This document shows positions 1 to 7,090 of a stretch of DNA of 64,000 nt, piece by piece. The notes beneath the pieces were generated by a model. That model did no database searches. It was not told the origin of the DNA and was given only the letters and a program-made list of their open reading frames with translations. Source of the stretch: a virus; the IMG/VR virus record IMGVR_UViG_3300027708_000012, positions 281,370-345,369 of that record; one strand, written 5' to 3'. Both the position numbers and the translations under genes were made by a program. Numbering within the stretch: position 1 is the first letter of the stretch; each line of letters starts with the position of its first letter.

Positions 1-1621
1 GCTGATAAACAACACTGACAAGACGTTCAGGTGCATAGTCAAATACTAGTACACTTTCCTTCTCACCTTTAGCCCACGGAGTTTTACAACGGAAACAGCC
101 TTGGAAGTAATCGCTAGCACTCTTGTCGTTGTTCATTTGATGCACACTCCACCATTCGGGAATACTAGTTCCTTCAAGGAAACGCCCGCAAGTTAGTGTA
201 ATAGTACCAAGCCCGCCTTCGATAGTGTCACGTTGAATCAAATCTTTAACAGTTTGAATGTCTTTAACACCTTTGCCGCTAGCATTAATAATTCGTCGCT
301 TGCCAAAAAATTGATGTTGTTTCAACATCTTTTCCAATGCGGCAATTGCAGCAACATCGTTTGGCAATACCCAAAGAGTGTGTCGGCTAACTTTGTCTGC
401 AAAACTAATAAAACGTTTTGGTGGTTTCTTGTAAGTTGTCACAGCAAATGACAAAAATTCATTTACAGCCATTGTGTTTTTAAATGTGCCTTGCTCAGTG
501 GCAAATAGTTTAGGAAATGTAAAGCCATCTTCGCCTAAGAGATCTTTAACCTTGTCTGGAACATTAACCATGGCATAGTTAATATCGGCACGATACTTGA
601 ATTGCTTGGCAAGAACTGTATCAGGAGTCAACAATGCTTGTTTACGCAACTGTTGTTCTTCAACATAGTCAAAGTTATAAATTAGATCTTGTTCATAACG
701 TCCACTAAGCACAGTCTTATAAGGTGTACCACTCAATTCAACTTTCTTACTGAATTTTAATTTGTCCCACAATCGTTGTGTGTTGTCAGTAGTGGTTGCA
801 TAATGTTGCTCATCGAATGCTACCAAATCCCAATACACATTAAAGATATCTTTAAGCAGCTTATTAGGATTATCAAAATGTTTGTTAATAAATTGCAAAC
901 TGACAAATACTACATTTACAGGTCGTTCGCACTTTAGCGTTTTAACTCGTTTGTAATCATGATATTGCCAGTCAGCATAGTTAACGTGACTTTCTTCTCC
1001 GTTAGGCAACAACGCACTCCAGCTGTCATTGACACCAACTTTGGCCGTAACTACCAGTACAGTCTTTGCTTTTTGTGCTCGAGCAATTTCATAAGTCATA
1101 AAACATTTGCCAGCCCGCATAATAGCATTGACCAGAATGTCATTTTTAGTTTTAAATTTATCAACAGCCCAGTCAACAATTTTTTGTTGGTAAGGAAATG
1201 CAGGAAAGTCTTCCAAGGCCATAACACCGTGACGAACTTCGTTAATAAGTTGTTTACCAATATTAACTACATTGTCTACACTTTCTTGTTTTGGATCAAA
1301 GAACCATTCAGATGCGGTATTATCGCTAGGTACCCACATACCCATACGTTTTTGTTTTGGGTGTAGCACACTTTGTTCTAGTTGACGGAGTTTACTCAAA
1401 CTTTCGTGCTTGTCGCCCGTTTCACATATATCACTTACATCTTCAACCCAGAGGATTTCGTAAGGATCGGCAGAATTTGCAGCTGTTAGCTGTTCTTTAA
1501 TTCGAATTTCGGCTGCCTCATGAGCACTATTGGCTTTACGTCTAGCAGAGCCATTTTTAACCTGATGCGCTTTTCGATTTAGCTTAGTAGTATACCAATA
1601 CATCACGCTATAATACTGCAT
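1..1621 (-). CDS. SF2 DEAD/DEAH helicase (C-terminus beyond window)
   Basis: The reading frame opens at an ATG at 1621 preceded by a GGAG ribosome site and stays open to the window edge, giving about 540 N-terminal residues. Helicase superfamily 2 motifs are visible: a Q-motif-like PYQQKIVDWA, motif I MRAGKC, motif II DEQH (DExH type) and motif III SGTPY. The order and spacing resemble the ATPase domains of type III restriction and phage recombination helicases. An N-terminal stretch of about 150 residues precedes the ATPase core. It is likely a phage DNA helicase used in replication or repair; a restriction-type translocase cannot be excluded. It has its own sigma70-like promoter just upstream. 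Confidence 0.8.
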   Translation of the reverse strand, partial: MQYYSVMYWYTTKLNRKAHQVKNGSARRKANSAHEAAEIRIKEQLTAANSADPYEILWVEDVSDICETGDKHESLSKLRQLEQSVLHPKQKRMGMWVPSDNTASEWFFDPKQESVDNVVNIGKQLINEVRHGVMALEDFPAFPYQQKIVDWAVDKFKTKNDILVNAIMRAGKCFMTYEIARAQKAKTVLVVTAKVGVNDSWSALLPNGEESHVNYADWQYHDYKRVKTLKCERPVNVVFVSLQFINKHFDNPNKLLKDIFNVYWDLVAFDEQHYATTTDNTQRLWDKLKFSKKVELSGTPYKTVLSGRYEQDLIYNFDYVEEQQLRKQALLTPDTVLAKQFKYRADINYAMVNVPDKVKDLLGEDGFTFPKLFATEQGTFKNTMAVNEFLSFAVTTYKKPPKRFISFADKVSRHTLWVLPNDVAAIAALEKMLKQHQFFGKRRIINASGKGVKDIQTVKDLIQRDTIEGGLGTITLTCGRFLEGTSIPEWWSVHQMNNDKSASDYFQGCFRCKTPWAKGEKESVLVFDYAPERLVSVVYQ

Positions 1622-1650
1622 CTTCACTCCAATTTACTGTTAATGTAATT

Positions 1651-1679
1651 ATTATACACTCAATATTTAAACAAGTCAA
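1651..1679 (-). promoter_or_regulatory. sigma70-like promoter of the helicase gene
   Basis: On the minus strand TTGACT (1674-1679) and TATAAT (1651-1656) are separated by exactly 17 bp. The predicted start lies just before the GGAG-ATG of the helicase gene and just after the tmRNA terminator. Confidence 0.8.
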
Positions 1680-1683
1680 CCAT

Positions 1684-1706
1684 AAAGAAACCCGCCGAAG
1701 CGGGTT
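1684..1706 (-). terminator. Terminator after tmRNA
   Basis: A 7-bp GC-rich stem AACCCGC/GCGGGTT closed by a UUCG tetraloop is followed by TCTTT on the minus strand. It ends the tmRNA precursor and separates it from the helicase promoter. Confidence 0.8.
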
Positions 1707-1923
1707 CTACTATTTTTGGTGACAAAGCATAGTTGCTTCGCGAGGGCAGTTTTTTAGGCTGCTAATGCAAATTCTGCATCATTGGCAGAAGCCAATGTTA
1801 CTGGAACTTGAAAATACTCGAATGTAGATGTTTTAGCATTTACTTTAATTTGCTTGATTTACAGTCATCGCCTACTGAGTTGCCGTCTTCAATATCTAAC
1901 CCCGTCGAAACCATGGCAGGCCC
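1707..1923 (-). ncRNA. ssrA: tmRNA coding piece (5' half of a permuted two-piece tmRNA)
   Basis: The piece begins at 1923 with GGGCCTG, the 5' strand of the acceptor stem, followed by the conserved tmRNA stretch GGTTTCGACGGGG. The tag reading frame lies at 1792-1754 and encodes ASANDAEFALAA then TAA; the last ten residues align one for one with the E. coli tag ANDENYALAA. A further 45-nt segment with pairing potential runs to the terminator. No CCA end or T arm follows the tag; those lie upstream at 2014-2041, so the gene is circularly permuted. It should rescue stalled ribosomes and tag the products for proteolysis during infection. The exact 3' end of the piece and the resume codon are inferred. 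Confidence 0.88.
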
Positions 1924-2013
1924 ATCATAAACACACTCAAATCTGAAAGGTGTCGCCTGTGACGCCTTGTGTTTATAACACCACCACTCGGGACTCAAAC
2001 CCGCATGTGTTTA
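1924..2013 (-). ncRNA. Intervening segment of the permuted pre-tmRNA
   Basis: This segment joins the CCA end of the acceptor piece to the 5' end of the coding piece and should be removed by processing. Its two ends pair with each other and prolong the acceptor stem: CAGGTCCACCATAAACACA pairs with TGTGTTTATGATGGGCCTG over 19 positions with one mismatch and one G-U pair. Inside the loop lies GCGGGTTTGAGTCCCG, close to the real T arm GCGGGTTCGACTCCCG, which looks like a decayed duplicate. A small stem near 1940-1957 is also possible. Confidence 0.75.
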
Positions 2014-2085
2014 TGGTGGACCTGGCGGGAGTCGAACCCGCGTCCGAGATTCCTTCTATCCAAAGGAATTACAACTATTTCATTT
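2014..2085 (-). ncRNA. ssrA: tmRNA acceptor piece (3' half of the permuted tmRNA)
   Basis: The piece ends at 2014 with an encoded ACCA. Before it come the acceptor strand CAGGTCC (2018-2024), which pairs fully with GGGCCTG at 1917-1923 allowing one G-U, and a canonical T arm GCGGG-TTCGACT-CCCGC (2025-2041). Upstream is a hairpin with strands ATTCCTT and AAGGAAT. The 5' boundary near 2085 is not defined by sequence. The piece starts about eight bases after the stop codon of the cold-shock gene, so the two are probably cotranscribed. Confidence 0.85.
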
Positions 2086-2092
2086 AACCCAA

Positions 2093-2296
2093 TTACTTGG
2101 GTTGAATATTTGCTGCCTGCAAGCCTTTTTGACCTTGTACCACATCAAATGTCACTGATTGATTCTCTTGCAGAACTTTGAATCCTGATGTTTGAATCGC
2201 TGAGTAGTGTGCGAAAAGATCCTCGCCGCCGCCGTCTGGAGTAATAAACCCAAAACCTTTGGTTTCATTAAACCATTTTACTTTACCTGTTGCCAT
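2093..2296 (-). CDS. Cold-shock domain protein
   Basis: This 67-residue protein is a single CspA-type OB-fold domain. The RNA-binding motifs RNP1 (KGFGFI) and RNP2 (DLFAHYS) and the N-terminal GKVKWFN are intact, and the length is normal for the family. It should bind single-stranded RNA or DNA and act as an RNA chaperone. It sits directly upstream of the tmRNA on the same strand behind a sigma70-like promoter, so both are likely expressed early and may serve translation together. Confidence 0.95.
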   Translation of the reverse strand: MATGKVKWFNETKGFGFITPDGGGEDLFAHYSAIQTSGFKVLQENQSVTFDVVQGQKGLQAANIQPK

Positions 2297-2321
2297 TTAC
2301 TTAATTTCCTGTTAAAACACT

Positions 2322-2350
2322 ATTATAGTGTATTTTATTTATCAGAGCAA
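2322..2350 (-). promoter_or_regulatory. sigma70-like promoter of csp-tmRNA
   Basis: TTGCTC (2345-2350) and TATAAT (2322-2327) on the minus strand are 17 bp apart, followed by an AGGA site and the cold-shock start codon. Confidence 0.7.
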
Positions 2351-2404
2351 ACATTTTGGCTAGAAAAACTAAATACTAGTACATTAAACACCGGGAGCGA
2401 ATCG

Positions 2405-2995
2405 ATGGCATTAGTCGACTCAGTATTAAATTTAATTAACAAGCAACCAAAAGATCCCAACGCACCAAAGCCTCTAGTAGGATCACGTAGCGAACGTGAA
2501 GCCAAACTAAAAGACAAAGCAGGTATGGTAATCAGTGTATTTGCACTATTACTTGCTGTCAACAGCTGGTACGGTGGCACACTCAGCAGTAAGGTATTAA
2601 ACAATACCATTGCTTCAAACAATGTATGGGCATTTTATCAAGCTAAAAGTATCAAACAAACTCTAGCAGAACAAAGCCTTGACGATGCTACTTATCGCAA
2701 AGAAACAGAAAAAATGGCTAAATTACAAGCCAAGATCGATCGTTACGAAAGCGATCCTAAAACAGGCGAAGGCAAAAAAGAATTAATGGAAAAGGCACGT
2801 GCGTTAGAAGCAGAGCGTGACGAAGCTAAAAAACGTAGCCCATGGATTGGTTATGCCAGTACAATGTATCAATTGAGTATTGTGGTGTTGTCAGCAAGTA
2901 TTCTTGCTGTTAGCATGAGCATGTTCTGGGGTAGCTTCTTTGTTGCTGGTTTAGGTGTATTGTTGTCAGCACAAGGCGTATACTTATTTTTCTAA
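2405..2995 (+). CDS. DUF4337-like membrane protein
   Basis: The ATG at 2405 is preceded by CGGGAG, so this start is preferred over in-frame upstream codons; the product is 196 residues. A transmembrane helix near residues 40-60 is followed by a charged coiled-coil segment (about 80-140) and two C-terminal helices (about 150-195). The motif NNVWAFYQAKSIKQT and the overall layout match the DUF4337 family, which is found widely in bacteria and has no known function. It is one of few rightward genes in this half of the window and is followed by a terminator. Confidence 0.75.
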   Translation: MALVDSVLNLINKQPKDPNAPKPLVGSRSEREAKLKDKAGMVISVFALLLAVNSWYGGTLSSKVLNNTIASNNVWAFYQAKSIKQTLAEQSLDDATYRKETEKMAKLQAKIDRYESDPKTGEGKKELMEKARALEAERDEAKKRSPWIGYASTMYQLSIVVLSASILAVSMSMFWGSFFVAGLGVLLSAQGVYLFF

Positions 2996-3076
2996 TTTAA
3001 AGAACCCACCTTAGGGCACGTTAGTCGTCACGGTTATAGGCGTCCGAGCAATTGAACTGCACCTCGTTAGTGTGCC

Positions 3077-3103
3077 GGGAGATAAAGTAACTCCCACTTT
3101 TTT
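3077..3103 (+). terminator. Terminator after the DUF4337-like gene
   Basis: A GGGAG/CTCCC stem with a nine-base loop is followed by ACTTTTTT. About 75 bases between the stop codon and this hairpin hold no evident gene. Confidence 0.65.
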
Positions 3104-3116
3104 GGGTAAATATATA

Positions 3117-3821
3117 ATGAATCCAATTATATATACCCTGATAGTAACACATATTACTATCGTCTGTGTTACCCTATTTTTACATAGAGGTCAAGCACAC
3201 AAAGGAATAGAATTCCACCCAATTCTAAGTCATTTTATGCGATTCTGGTTGTGGTTAACAACTGGAATGATTACTCGTCAATGGGTAGCTATACATCGTA
3301 AACATCATGTGTTCAGTGATAAGGAAGGCGATCCGCATAGTCCGCATATATTTGGCATTTGGAATATAGTATTTAAGGGTGTTACATTTTACGCTCGAGA
3401 AGGACGTAACGCTCAAACTATGATGAGTTACGGAAAAGGTACTCCTAATGATTGGATTGAACGTAATTTGTATACCCCATATAATTTCTACGGAATTCTT
3501 TTAATGTTGATTATAGATCTTGTATTATTTGGTCTGTGGGGATTAGTAATATGGGGTATACAAATGGTGTGGATACCTTTTTGGGCAGCAGGAGTTATTA
3601 ACGGAATAGGACATTGGTATGGATATCGTAACGGTACTACAAGGGATGGGAGTCGTAACATTAGTAACATTGGCATACTTATTGGTGGCGAAGAGTTGCA
3701 CAATAATCACCACTTGGATCCAGCGAGTGTTAAACTAAGTCGGCGCTGGTTTGAATTAGATATAGGCTGGATGTGGTTAAGTTTATTTAGATTTTTAAGA
3801 CTAGCTAAACTTACACGTTAA
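3117..3821 (+). CDS. Fatty-acid desaturase (delta-9 type)
   Basis: This 234-residue integral membrane protein has the three histidine clusters of membrane diiron desaturases: HRGQAH near residue 23, HRKHH near 61 and HNNHH near 200, with hydrophobic segments between them as in the acyl-CoA/acyl-lipid desaturase family. It should insert a double bond into membrane fatty acids, which would alter host membrane fluidity. The ATG at 3117 was chosen because the earlier GTG at 3072 lies inside the preceding terminator. No strong ribosome site is seen. The first box HRxxxH is slightly divergent from the usual HRxxTHR form. Confidence 0.88.
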   Translation: MNPIIYTLIVTHITIVCVTLFLHRGQAHKGIEFHPILSHFMRFWLWLTTGMITRQWVAIHRKHHVFSDKEGDPHSPHIFGIWNIVFKGVTFYAREGRNAQTMMSYGKGTPNDWIERNLYTPYNFYGILLMLIIDLVLFGLWGLVIWGIQMVWIPFWAAGVINGIGHWYGYRNGTTRDGSRNISNIGILIGGEELHNNHHLDPASVKLSRRWFELDIGWMWLSLFRFLRLAKLTR

Positions 3822-3822
3822 C

Positions 3823-4581
3823 TTATAGATTACTTGCGTATTTTGTTGCTGTTGGAGCACGTTTAGCGGCTTGTACTTTGGCATTAGCTGGTCTTTCAAA
3901 CTTGTGTGTCCATGCTCTACTGGCGGCATCTGCACTAGGGTACTCTCGTCCTATATATCTTGCACCGTCTGGCTCGGATAATGCAAAATCAATTTGTCCT
4001 TGCCAGTTATCTTTCCAACTTGGACCTAATTTTTGTTTTAATTGCGCAAATCGAGGACCGTTATGTTGAAATAATCCTCCACTAGGTAAGCCGTTAGAAT
4101 CAATAGTTTCAACTCCTGATCTAAAGCCAGACTCGTGTGCTATGTTAGCCATCATGCCTGCAATCTGTGTTATGCTCATATTCCATTTTTGTTTGCAATG
4201 ACGAGCGATATCCCGCCAAGGAACAGAACCTGCAACTTGTTTAATTTCAACTTTAGGTTTAGCTACTGGCGGCGCCTTTGCTGTTTGTACTGGTGGCAAG
4301 GATTTAGGCTTGGCCGCTGGTGTAGCAACTGCTGTTGCTTTGGCTTTTGCAATATCTGCAGGACCAGTCATTCTTGTGTCAACGCCCGGAGGGCCAAATG
4401 GTGCTCTGCTAGGTATAGATTTTGGATCTAGTTTACCTGATCCTATTTTAGCAATATCGTCTTCTGCTTCTAGTGCATCAGCAAACTGTTGAGCTGGCGA
4501 ATTAGTTTTTGGTGCTAGGCCTTTAGCTTGTAACAGATTGTCTAAATCGTCTTCTTTAATAGTAAATTCGTTTGCTCTCAT
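3823..4581 (-). CDS. Phage tail lysozyme-domain protein with N-terminal tag
   Basis: The 252-residue protein starts with MRANEFTIKEDD, one of several related N-terminal tags in this window. A Pro/Ala/Lys-rich linker (about 60-120) leads to a C-terminal domain with SITQIAGMMANIAHESGFRSG, GGLFQHNGPRFAQL and WQGQIDFAL, the pattern of the phage tail lysozyme family. The Glu of HESGF is the likely catalytic acid for peptidoglycan cleavage. It probably degrades cell wall at DNA entry rather than at lysis. A late-promoter octamer ends only four bases before the ATG and there is no ribosome site. Confidence 0.75.
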   Translation of the reverse strand: MRANEFTIKEDDLDNLLQAKGLAPKTNSPAQQFADALEAEDDIAKIGSGKLDPKSIPSRAPFGPPGVDTRMTGPADIAKAKATAVATPAAKPKSLPPVQTAKAPPVAKPKVEIKQVAGSVPWRDIARHCKQKWNMSITQIAGMMANIAHESGFRSGVETIDSNGLPSGGLFQHNGPRFAQLKQKLGPSWKDNWQGQIDFALSEPDGARYIGREYPSADAASRAWTHKFERPANAKVQAAKRAPTATKYASNL

Positions 4582-4585
4582 ACAC

Positions 4586-4593
4586 TATTTATC
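4586..4593 (-). promoter_or_regulatory. T4-type late promoter GATAAATA
   Basis: The octamer on the minus strand ends four bases (GTGT) before the ATG of the tail lysozyme gene at 4581, so the mRNA would be almost leaderless. Confidence 0.7.
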
Positions 4594-5230
4594 GCTTTCT
4601 TAGTTCGTTGACAAAATCTAACAGTAGCGCATGATGTTTTCCATTGTGGTACTTGCCTTTCATCCAACTATAGCTATTGTACCAAAATTGTTCACTTTCT
4701 GGATGAGCGCCAATCAGTCCTATACGTCCTTTTATTATAGCCATAGGGTCGTCGTTAGCATACTTGGCAATAGTATCATAATACCCTGTACCAGTAAAGG
4801 CACAGCCATCGTACCAAAACATGTTCATTGGGGTTCCTAGCCATTCTATTTTTATGTTTTTAGCATGCGGGCGGCGAGTATCTGTATTAGGTTGTTTTAG
4901 ATACTGTACAGCATCTATATCGCCTAGTAAATTAAAATAATGTTTGCCAGCCCAATACGCCCCCATGCATATACCAAGATAATAACCACCATTAGCTATA
5001 AACTGCTTAATACGAGCACCGTTATACTTAAACGCACGATTGAAGCTACTAGCATCACCGAAGCCGCCAGGAACTGCTACAATATCTACGCCATCAAAGA
5101 AGTTGTCTTCTAATTCGTTGATGCCAAAGATTTTAAAATTATAAAAGGCACTAAGTGCCTTTATAATACCATTTCCACTCTGCACTGAACACTTAGGATC
5201 GTACAAGAATAGTGCAATTGTAGGTTTCAT
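4589..5230 (-). CDS. Class I glutamine-amidotransferase-like (BPL_N family) protein
   Basis: The 213-residue protein has the fold signature of the biotin-protein-ligase N-terminal/DJ-1-PfpI amidotransferase group: VAVPGGFGD, the nucleophile elbow GICMGAYWAG with a Cys, and GAHPES near the C-terminus. Substrate and partner are unknown. The ATG at 5230 overlaps the TGA of the 42-residue gene upstream (ATGA), which favours this start over an in-frame ATG at 5281 that would overlap the neighbour extensively. Confidence 0.7.
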   Translation of the reverse strand: MKPTIALFLYDPKCSVQSGNGIIKALSAFYNFKIFGINELEDNFFDGVDIVAVPGGFGDASSFNRAFKYNGARIKQFIANGGYYLGICMGAYWAGKHYFNLLGDIDAVQYLKQPNTDTRRPHAKNIKIEWLGTPMNMFWYDGCAFTGTGYYDTIAKYANDDPMAIIKGRIGLIGAHPESEQFWYNSYSWMKGKYHNGKHHALLLDFVNELRKR

Positions 5231-5355
5231 TTGAATAGTGTATGTTCTGCGTTGATCCACATGATTAACAGTATTAACCATAATACTCTTAATACGTTGT
5301 CAAAAATTCGTTCGTACCAATCTAATAATGTTTTAGTTTCTTTTTGTTGTGTCAT
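5227..5355 (-). CDS. 42-residue predicted membrane protein
   Basis: This small frame starts inside the end of the upstream 46-residue gene and ends in an ATGA overlap with the amidotransferase-like gene. The product has a polar N-terminus (MTQQKETKTLLDWYERIF) and one hydrophobic helix of about 18 residues near the middle. Overlaps on both sides argue that it is real. Its function is unknown; size and topology would fit a holin-like or spanin-like accessory but nothing proves this. Confidence 0.6.
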   Translation of the reverse strand: MTQQKETKTLLDWYERIFDNVLRVLWLILLIMWINAEHTLFK

Positions 5356-5473
5356 TTTTTACTTCTATTTGTTGTACTTCTGGCTCAATATATTTGTCCC
5401 AGACTTTCTGTCCCGAGTTCCAACCAAATACTGTACAAAATCCAATAGCAACATAAGTTAGAATAAATCCCAT
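5333..5473 (-). CDS. 46-residue predicted membrane protein
   Basis: An AAAGGA ribosome site seven bases before the ATG at 5473 supports translation. The first 18 residues (MGFILTYVAIGFCTVFGW) form one membrane helix; the rest is polar. It overlaps the next small gene by 23 bases. No family is recognised. Confidence 0.65.
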   Translation of the reverse strand: MGFILTYVAIGFCTVFGWNSGQKVWDKYIEPEVQQIEVKNDTTKRN

Positions 5474-5499
5474 GTCTGTGTCCTTTCATTAACTACTAC

Positions 5500-5507
5500 T
5501 ATTTAGC
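5500..5507 (-). promoter_or_regulatory. T4-type late promoter GCTAAATA
   Basis: The octamer variant lies 26 bases before the ATG of the 46-residue gene, leaving room for its AAAGGA site. Confidence 0.5.
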
Positions 5508-5582
5508 CGGGCCGTAAAAATAGGAACCAAAGTTCCTACTGTGGATTACGGATTCCCACGACACCTTATCTTGTGCCCGATT

Positions 5583-5612
5583 TAAAAATGCTTCCGAAAA
5601 AATTACGGAAGC
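5583..5612 (-). terminator. Terminator after the Ala/Val-rich gene
   Basis: Minus-strand stem GCTTCCG/CGGAAGC is followed by ATTTTTA, six bases past the stop codon at 5619. Confidence 0.7.
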
Positions 5613-5618
5613 TGCTTA

Positions 5619-6263
5619 TTACTTCCCCAATAGGCTATCAACCTTTGCTTCAGCAATGTCTAAACGAGCTTCGATAGCATCTAATGCTGGATCTGCTGGA
5701 ACTGCAACTGCTTCAACAACTTGTTGAACTACTTCTGGAGCAACTTCTTCACCTGTTGCGGCTGCAATAACTTCAGCAACTGCGTCAGCGGCAGCTTGTG
5801 CTACTTCTGGAGCTGGCGTTGGCATGTCAGCAACTGCGGCGATGATAGCGGCTGTGATTGCCACTGGATCAACTACAACTTCTGGCTCTGCTACAACAAC
5901 TGCCATAACTGCGGCTGAAACAATATCAGCAACTTCTGAGTGCTCAACTGGTTCTGCTTCGTACTGTGCTGTAACAACATCAGCAACTATGTCAGCGGCT
6001 TCTGCATGATCGGCACTTGGAGATAGTGCAACTACTTCTTCAACTTCAAAAGGTGCATCATTTGCTACGGCAGCAATGATAGCATCAATGTGAGCTTCTG
6101 TTTTTTCGGCAATTAAGTGATCAACTTGAACTTCAACTAGAGACAATCGTGCGTCTAGTTCTTCGATGCTTGTGGCATTGTCTGTATTAACTGATGTACC
6201 AGTTAGTGTTGCTAACTTGGCTTCTACGGAAACTAATCTTGCGGCTAAATCTTCTAATCTCAT
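5619..6263 (-). CDS. Acidic Ala/Val-rich coiled-coil protein
   Basis: The 214-residue product is strongly acidic and dominated by Ala, Val, Glu and Asp. A heptad-like segment LDARLSLVEVQVDHL near residue 40 recurs as LDAIEARLDIAEAKVDSLL at the C-terminus, which suggests internal duplication and coiled-coil oligomerisation. An AAGGAG site seven bases before the ATG and a terminator after the stop make it a single-gene late unit. No family is recognised; a virion or scaffold role is possible from its expression signals only. Confidence 0.6.
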   Translation of the reverse strand: MRLEDLAARLVSVEAKLATLTGTSVNTDNATSIEELDARLSLVEVQVDHLIAEKTEAHIDAIIAAVANDAPFEVEEVVALSPSADHAEAADIVADVVTAQYEAEPVEHSEVADIVSAAVMAVVVAEPEVVVDPVAITAAIIAAVADMPTPAPEVAQAAADAVAEVIAAATGEEVAPEVVQQVVEAVAVPADPALDAIEARLDIAEAKVDSLLGK

Positions 6264-6310
6264 GTGATGCTCCTTAAGGGTTATGAGTGTGTACCACTAC
6301 GGCACACATC

Positions 6311-6318
6311 TATTTAAG
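6311..6318 (-). promoter_or_regulatory. T4-type late promoter CTTAAATA
   Basis: It lies 47 bases before the ATG at 6263. The leader can form a hairpin with strands GTGTG and CACAC. Confidence 0.5.
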
Positions 6319-6346
6319 TGATAACCGATTACAGCAGTATTACAAG

Positions 6347-7069
6347 TTAACTCCAATATCGATTATGGTATAAACTATCCCAGTAGGCTTTGTTATTGCG
6401 ATTGATAAAATTCTTAACAAGGTACTTGCCCATGCCAAGGTATCCCATCTTTTTAAATCTACGCGAGTCTTGCCCAAGGTGGTGGCGAACAATCCTAAAC
6501 TTCCTAGGATTGTATTTTTTAGATAAAAAGTAATCTTCACTTGTTAATAAGTTCTCAGGAAACCCGCCGTACTCTTCAAACTTATCTCTGCGTGTGAGCA
6601 TAAACGCACCGACCGCAAATGGACTAAAGAATTTTAGCGTATGGTTAATTAAATTAAATGCTGTGAATCCAATCTTTGCCCTAATATCCTTATCATAGCA
6701 TTTGATATTCAATCCAATAAGGTCTAGTTTTTTACGTTCAATTAATCTAACAGCATCACGAATAACAGTGGGTTTAAAAAATCGTACATCAGCATCAATG
6801 AATAAGATATAAGGTGTAGTGACTAGTCTAGCACCATTGTTTTTAGCAATACTAACAGGGCCGCCATCGATAATTTCTACATTTAAGTTACCCTTCATCA
6901 ATTGAATAACTTCACGTGTATTGTCCGTTGAACAGTCTGCAATGATGATTCTAGTGCTACCTATCATTTGATTGCGTAGGTGTGTTAATAGATAGGGAAT
7001 ATAGTTTTCCTCATTCTTACAAGGAATTACAATAGTAATCTTATCGCTGAATATCATTGTTTCTTGCAT
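6347..7069 (-). CDS. Family 2 glycosyltransferase
   Basis: The 240-residue protein has a GT-A fold: ITIVIPCKNEENYI at the N-terminus, IIADCSTDNT, an N-G-A-R segment and the metal-binding DXD-type FIDADVRFF near residue 95, then GAFMLTRRDKFEEYGGF and EDYFLSKK typical of GT2 enzymes. It should transfer a sugar from a nucleotide donor to a cell-surface glycan or virion component. The neighbouring LpxH-like gene suggests a link to lipopolysaccharide. The acceptor is unknown. Confidence 0.85.
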   Translation of the reverse strand: MQETMIFSDKITIVIPCKNEENYIPYLLTHLRNQMIGSTRIIIADCSTDNTREVIQLMKGNLNVEIIDGGPVSIAKNNGARLVTTPYILFIDADVRFFKPTVIRDAVRLIERKKLDLIGLNIKCYDKDIRAKIGFTAFNLINHTLKFFSPFAVGAFMLTRRDKFEEYGGFPENLLTSEDYFLSKKYNPRKFRIVRHHLGQDSRRFKKMGYLGMGKYLVKNFINRNNKAYWDSLYHNRYWS

Positions 7070-7090
7070 TCGCCTACTACCTTAAAACTT

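Noticed and set aside
1985-2005. T-arm-like GCGGGTTTGAGTCCCG as a separate tRNA gene
   Set aside because: No anticodon arm, D arm or matching acceptor stem surrounds it; it lies within the tmRNA intervening loop and is better seen as a duplicate of the true T arm.
2014-2370. A conventional one-piece tmRNA running upstream from the CCA end
   Set aside because: The space upstream is filled by the cold-shock gene and holds no tag frame or 5' core; the tag and GGTTTCGACGGGG core are downstream, which requires permutation.
2998-3076. A structured small RNA between the DUF4337-like stop and the terminator (GGCAC ... GTGCC ends pair)
   Set aside because: Only a five-base closing stem and no recognisable RNA family; it may just be the 3' untranslated part of the mRNA.
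3072-3116. Upstream GTG start for the desaturase
   Set aside because: It would place the start codon in the terminator stem of the previous gene and add a polar leader not seen in desaturases.
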